Source: an uncultured Collinsella sp.
GTDB taxonomy: Bacteria; Actinomycetota; Coriobacteriia; Coriobacteriales; Coriobacteriaceae
Assembly (NCBI GenBank): GCA_900554645.1
Contig: USIE01000002.1
Location: forward strand, 1 to 64,000
DNA length: 64,000 nt
Direction: 5' to 3'
Shown here: positions 60,793 through 64,000 of the stretch, piece after piece
Layout: each line of letters opens with the position of its first letter
Numbering within the stretch: the first letter of the stretch is position 1
Program-made: the position numbers and the translations under genes
The notes under the pieces: model-generated
The model's database searches: none
The model's input: the letters and a program-made list of their open reading frames with translations, nothing else
Told to the model about the DNA's origin: nothing

Positions 60793-61028
60793 TGGCAATT
60801 CTGCCAGTGGTATAAACATGTCGCTTACCGATTAAACGCCCCCACAAATCCGCTTTCGTCCATAAAACTAACGCACAGGTGTTATCGTAGTTTCTGCCGA
60901 AAGTTCCACCGAGCACGCGAGGTGGAACGAATCACAGAAACTTCGCCGTCCCTTCGATTCGTGCAGCCTTGGACCTTTCGCATCTAGTCACCAAGGCAAC
61001 ACGCTGCCGCGTCATGATGGGATCAAAC

Positions 61029-63275
61029 GTGAGCGATACAAAGCTAAAGCCAACGGCTAAAAAGCCCGCAATCCGTAAAGCCGCCCCGCACGCACCGGAG
61101 CTCTCTAAGGACGATGTCTATCTGTTTGGCATTGGTATGTGGGAGCGCAGCTGGGAAAAGATGGGCGCGCATCCCGACACGCAGAACCGTACGCGCGGCT
61201 GGCGCTTTTGCGTTTGGGCGCCCGACGTAAAGAGCGTCCATGTCATTGGCGAATTTAACGACTGGGATGAGGAAGCCAACCCGCTGGTGCCCGTGCATAC
61301 GAGCGCTATTTGGGAAGGCTTTATTCCTGGCGCCGAGCAGGGCCAGCTCTATAAATATCTCATCGAGACCAACGAGGGCGAGAAGCTCTACAAGGCCGAT
61401 CCGTATGCTTTTAAGGCCGAGTGCCCTCCGGGTACCGCGAGCGTGCTGTGGACCCTCGATGACTACAAGTGGAATGACGCCGCGTGGCTCAAGCGCCGCG
61501 CCGGCCACAACCACATGTCGCAGCCACTCAACATCTACGAGGTACATATTGGCTCGTGGAAGCGGCACGGCGATGCGCCGCAGGGCGAGCCGGACGAGTA
61601 CGGTAACTACCCCGGTCCCATGGATCCCTTCCCCGCGCAGCGCGGCGAGTTCTACACCTACGACGACCTGTCGGTGGAGCTCGTGGACTACGTGCGCGAC
61701 ATGGGCTATACGCATATCGAGGTCATGCCGCTTATGGAGCATCCCTTCGATGGCTCCTGGGGCTATCAGACGACCGGTTACTATGCCGCCACGTCGCGCT
61801 ACGGCAACCCGCAGCAGCTCATGCACTTTATCGATGCGTGCCACAAGGCTGGCATCGGCGTGATCATGGACTGGGTGCCCGGCGGGTTTTGCGCCGACTC
61901 CCACGGCCTTGCCACCTTTAACGGGCACATGCTGTTTGAGCACGAGATTCATCCCAACTGGGGCACGCACAAGTTCGACTTCGCCCGCGGCGAGGTCCGC
62001 TCCTTCCTGGTCTCCAACGTGCTGTACTGGCTCGAGAACTTCCACGTTGACGGCATTCGCATGGACGGCGTGTCCAGCATGCTGTACCTCAACTTTGGCA
62101 TCGATGATCCCGGCCAAAAGAAGTTCAACAAGTACGGTACCGAGGAGGACCTGGACGCCAGCGCGTTTATCCGTCAGGTCAACTGCGCCGTGGAGGCCCA
62201 CTTCCCCGACGTGATGATGATGGCCGAGGAGTCCACCGCGTGGCCGCTCGTGACCTATCCGCCGCAGGACGGCGGTCTGGGCTTCCACTACAAGTGGGAC
62301 ATGGGCTGGATGAACGACACCCTGCACTACATGCAGACCGATTTTCCGTGGCGCCCTGGCAACCACGGGCTGCTCACGTTCTCCATCATGTACGCCTTTA
62401 CCGAGAACTTCATTTGCCCGCTCAGCCATGACGAGGTCGTGCACGGCAAGTGCTCGCTGATCGGCCGCATGCCGGGCGACTGGTGGCGCCAGTTTGCCGG
62501 CCTGCGCACGCTGGCCTTCTACCAGATGACGCACCCCGGTGCCAAGCTCAACTTTATGGGCAACGAGATCGGCCAGTTTATTGAGTGGCGCTATTACGAG
62601 TCCATCCAGTGGTTCCTGACCGAGGAGTACGAGACCCACCGTCATCATCAGGCGTTTATCAAGGCGCTCAACCACCTGTACACCGCCGAGCCCGCCCTGT
62701 ACGAGCGCGGCTACACCGACGACGGCTTTACCTGGATTGACGCGGATAACTCCAAGCAGTCCATCGTAAGCTTTGTGCGCCAGGGCGAGGACGTCGACGA
62801 CGATCTGGTGATCCTGATCAACTTTGACCCGGCGAGCTACGAGAGCTTCCGCGTGGGAGTGCCGCGCGAGGGCGACTGGGAGGTCATCTTCGATTCCGAC
62901 CGTCCCGAGTTCGGTGGCAGCGGATATGCCGGTGAGGAGCCCTACACCTGCTCGAGCGAGCCCTATCCCTGGAACGGGCAGATGGATTCCATCGAGATAA
63001 AGGTGCCCGGCCTGGCAGGTGTGGTGCTTAAGCGCCGCGGTCCCAGCAGCTACAAGCCGCCCGTGGTCGAGGAGCCCAAGAAGGCGACGCGCAAGCGTGC
63101 ATCCTCGGTGAAGCCCAAGACCGCGGCAGCTAAGAAGGCTCCGGCTAAGGCAAAGACTGCCAAGTCTGCCGCCAAGGCTTCGACCAAATCCACCACGGCC
63201 AAAAAGGCAACCACCAAAAAGGCTGCTCCCAAGGCCAAGACAGCTGCTGTTAAGGCTCCTGCCAAGAAAGCGTAA
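61029..63275 (+). CDS. glgB: 1,4-alpha-glucan branching enzyme with Lys/Ala-rich tail
   Basis: About 748 residues. An N-terminal CBM48 region (WRFCVWAPDVKSVHVIGEFN DW) precedes the GH13 barrel: catalytic Asp in DGIRMDGVSSML, Glu in MMAEESTAW and transition-state Asp in LSHDEVVHGK. The C-terminal beta domain ends near VPGLAGVVLKRRG, then a 65-residue tail made mostly of Lys, Ala and Thr (KKATRKRASSVKPKTAAAKK) that branching enzymes normally lack. It makes alpha-1,6 branches in glycogen. GTG 61029 is my preferred start; ATG 61014/61017 is possible. glgP follows 94 bases downstream. Confidence 0.93.
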   Translation: MSDTKLKPTAKKPAIRKAAPHAPELSKDDVYLFGIGMWERSWEKMGAHPDTQNRTRGWRFCVWAPDVKSVHVIGEFNDWDEEANPLVPVHTSAIWEGFIPGAEQGQLYKYLIETNEGEKLYKADPYAFKAECPPGTASVLWTLDDYKWNDAAWLKRRAGHNHMSQPLNIYEVHIGSWKRHGDAPQGEPDEYGNYPGPMDPFPAQRGEFYTYDDLSVELVDYVRDMGYTHIEVMPLMEHPFDGSWGYQTTGYYAATSRYGNPQQLMHFIDACHKAGIGVIMDWVPGGFCADSHGLATFNGHMLFEHEIHPNWGTHKFDFARGEVRSFLVSNVLYWLENFHVDGIRMDGVSSMLYLNFGIDDPGQKKFNKYGTEEDLDASAFIRQVNCAVEAHFPDVMMMAEESTAWPLVTYPPQDGGLGFHYKWDMGWMNDTLHYMQTDFPWRPGNHGLLTFSIMYAFTENFICPLSHDEVVHGKCSLIGRMPGDWWRQFAGLRTLAFYQMTHPGAKLNFMGNEIGQFIEWRYYESIQWFLTEEYETHRHHQAFIKALNHLYTAEPALYERGYTDDGFTWIDADNSKQSIVSFVRQGEDVDDDLVILINFDPASYESFRVGVPREGDWEVIFDSDRPEFGGSGYAGEEPYTCSSEPYPWNGQMDSIEIKVPGLAGVVLKRRGPSSYKPPVVEEPKKATRKRASSVKPKTAAAKKAPAKAKTAKSAAKASTKSTTAKKATTKKAAPKAKTAAVKAPAKKA

Positions 63276-63369
63276 CAAAAGCGTTACCACTGTAATTACC
63301 CGCCCCGCCGGGGCGTAGGATACAAGTCATAACCGTTCCGGGAGAAACATCCCCGGGGGAAAGGAACGT

Positions 63370-64000
63370 ATGAATAAGATCTTCGACAACAAGCAGGAGT
63401 TTACCGAGCTCTATCGCGATGCCGTCATGAGCATCAGCGGCAAGAGCGTCGAGGCCGCCAGCGACCTCGACCGCTTTAACGCCCTGGCCAAGCTCGTGGC
63501 CGAGAAGGCACGCACCGTTGCCACCAAGAGTGACGCCCGTGCAGCCGCCGAGGGCAAAAAGCGCGTGTACTACTTCTCGATCGAGTTTTTGATCGGCCGC
63601 CTGCTCGACAACTACCTGCTCAACTTTGGCGTGCGCGACATGGTCGCCGAGGCGCTCGACGACATGGGCTTTGACCTGTCCGTCATCGAGAACCAGGAGC
63701 CCGATCCGGCGCTGGGCAACGGTGGCCTGGGCCGTCTGGCCGCATGCTTCCTGGATTCCATGGCAGCCGAGGGCATTGCCGGCTACGGCAACGGCATGCG
63801 CTACCGCTACGGCCTGTTTAAGCAGGAGATCGTCAACGGCAGCCAGGTCGAGGCCACCGACGAGTGGCTCACCCACGGTTATCCCTGGGAGGTCCGTCGT
63901 CAGGACAAGGCCGTGACCATTAAGTTTGGTGGCCACGTCGAGGGCTTTGAGGAGAACGGTCGCACGTTCTACCGCACGGTGGACACGCAGGACATCCTGG
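63370..64000 (+). CDS. glgP: Glycogen phosphorylase, 5' part
   Basis: The first 210 residues of a GT35 glycogen/starch phosphorylase, cut by the window end. VYYFSIEFLIGRLLDNYLLN F and DPALGNGGLGRLAACFLDSM AAEGIAGYGNGMRYRYGLFK Q are diagnostic. It releases glucose-1-phosphate from glycogen, opposing storage by glgB upstream. ATG 63370 is preceded by GAAAGGAACG. A small GC-rich hairpin (CGCCCC/GGGGCG at 63301-63315) lies between the two genes. Confidence 0.95.
   Translation, partial: MNKIFDNKQEFTELYRDAVMSISGKSVEAASDLDRFNALAKLVAEKARTVATKSDARAAAEGKKRVYYFSIEFLIGRLLDNYLLNFGVRDMVAEALDDMGFDLSVIENQEPDPALGNGGLGRLAACFLDSMAAEGIAGYGNGMRYRYGLFKQEIVNGSQVEATDEWLTHGYPWEVRRQDKAVTIKFGGHVEGFEENGRTFYRTVDTQDIL

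Noticed and set aside
61044..63290. 748-codon minus-strand frame opposite glgB
   Set aside because: GlgB on the plus strand has all GH13 catalytic motifs; the antisense frame has none.

Overview
The window looks like a gut Coriobacteriia chromosome, most like Collinsella. The grounds are general character only: moderately high GC, an actinobacterial-type exopolysaccharide (EPS) locus led by a NusG-like LoaP gene, and glgB/glgP next to it. Species is inferred, not proven. Almost everything from 0 to 60.7 kb reads on the minus strand; the exceptions are a plus-strand mobilisation block (12.1-17.7 kb), two cargo genes (34.7-36.4 kb) and the glycogen genes (61.0 kb onward).

Region 1 (0-6.0 kb) is the tail of an EPS cluster: a sugar-transferase C-terminal half, a WecG/TagA glycosyltransferase, WecB epimerase, a GT4 enzyme, LicD, two acyltransferases and a GT2 enzyme. 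Region 2 (6.0-43.6 kb) is a GC-rich integrative conjugative element (ICE). Its left arm holds a three-gene transposase-like operon: a degenerate serine recombinase, a degenerate IstA, and an IstA fused to about ten zinc-ribbon repeats. Next come a YraN-like protein, ParA/ParB, MobC and a MOBP-type relaxase. A long minus-strand transfer operon (34.4 to 17.7 kb) follows: HTH/Rep, DnaC-like ATPase, PcfB-like, VirD4, Maff2-like, PrgI, VirB4, NlpC/P60 hydrolase, lipoprotein, TrbL/VirB6, a protein with an SSB-like tail, a VaFE-repeat adhesin, sortase B and ArdC. The right arm carries an Abi_2 defence gene, an orphan RelB/DinJ antitoxin, an iteron-like repeat cluster, four overlapping large serine recombinase genes (one lacking catalytic residues), a small conserved protein and a sigma-like factor.

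Region 3 (44.1-57.1 kb) is a second, complete EPS cluster: priming sugar transferase, WecG, WecC, WecB, a TupA-type ATP-grasp, glycosyltransferases, acyltransferases, pyruvyl transferase, Wzx, Wzy and an FrhB-like protein. It is preceded by the N-terminal half of another sugar transferase (57.2-57.7 kb) and by loaP (57.9-58.4 kb). That N-terminal half and the C-terminal half at 5.8-6.0 kb break at nearly the same codon of the same family. The simplest reading is that about 51 kb (EPS cluster 2 plus the ICE) lies inside the first structural gene of an older EPS operon. Region 4 (59.2-64 kb) is housekeeping: tRNA-Ala(GGC), thiamine pyrophosphokinase, a HAD phosphatase, glgB with a Lys/Ala-rich tail, and the start of glgP.

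The most unusual system is the 6.4-11.7 kb operon, where one DDE transposase with a large zinc-ribbon array sits with two recombinase-family partners that appear to have lost their catalytic residues.
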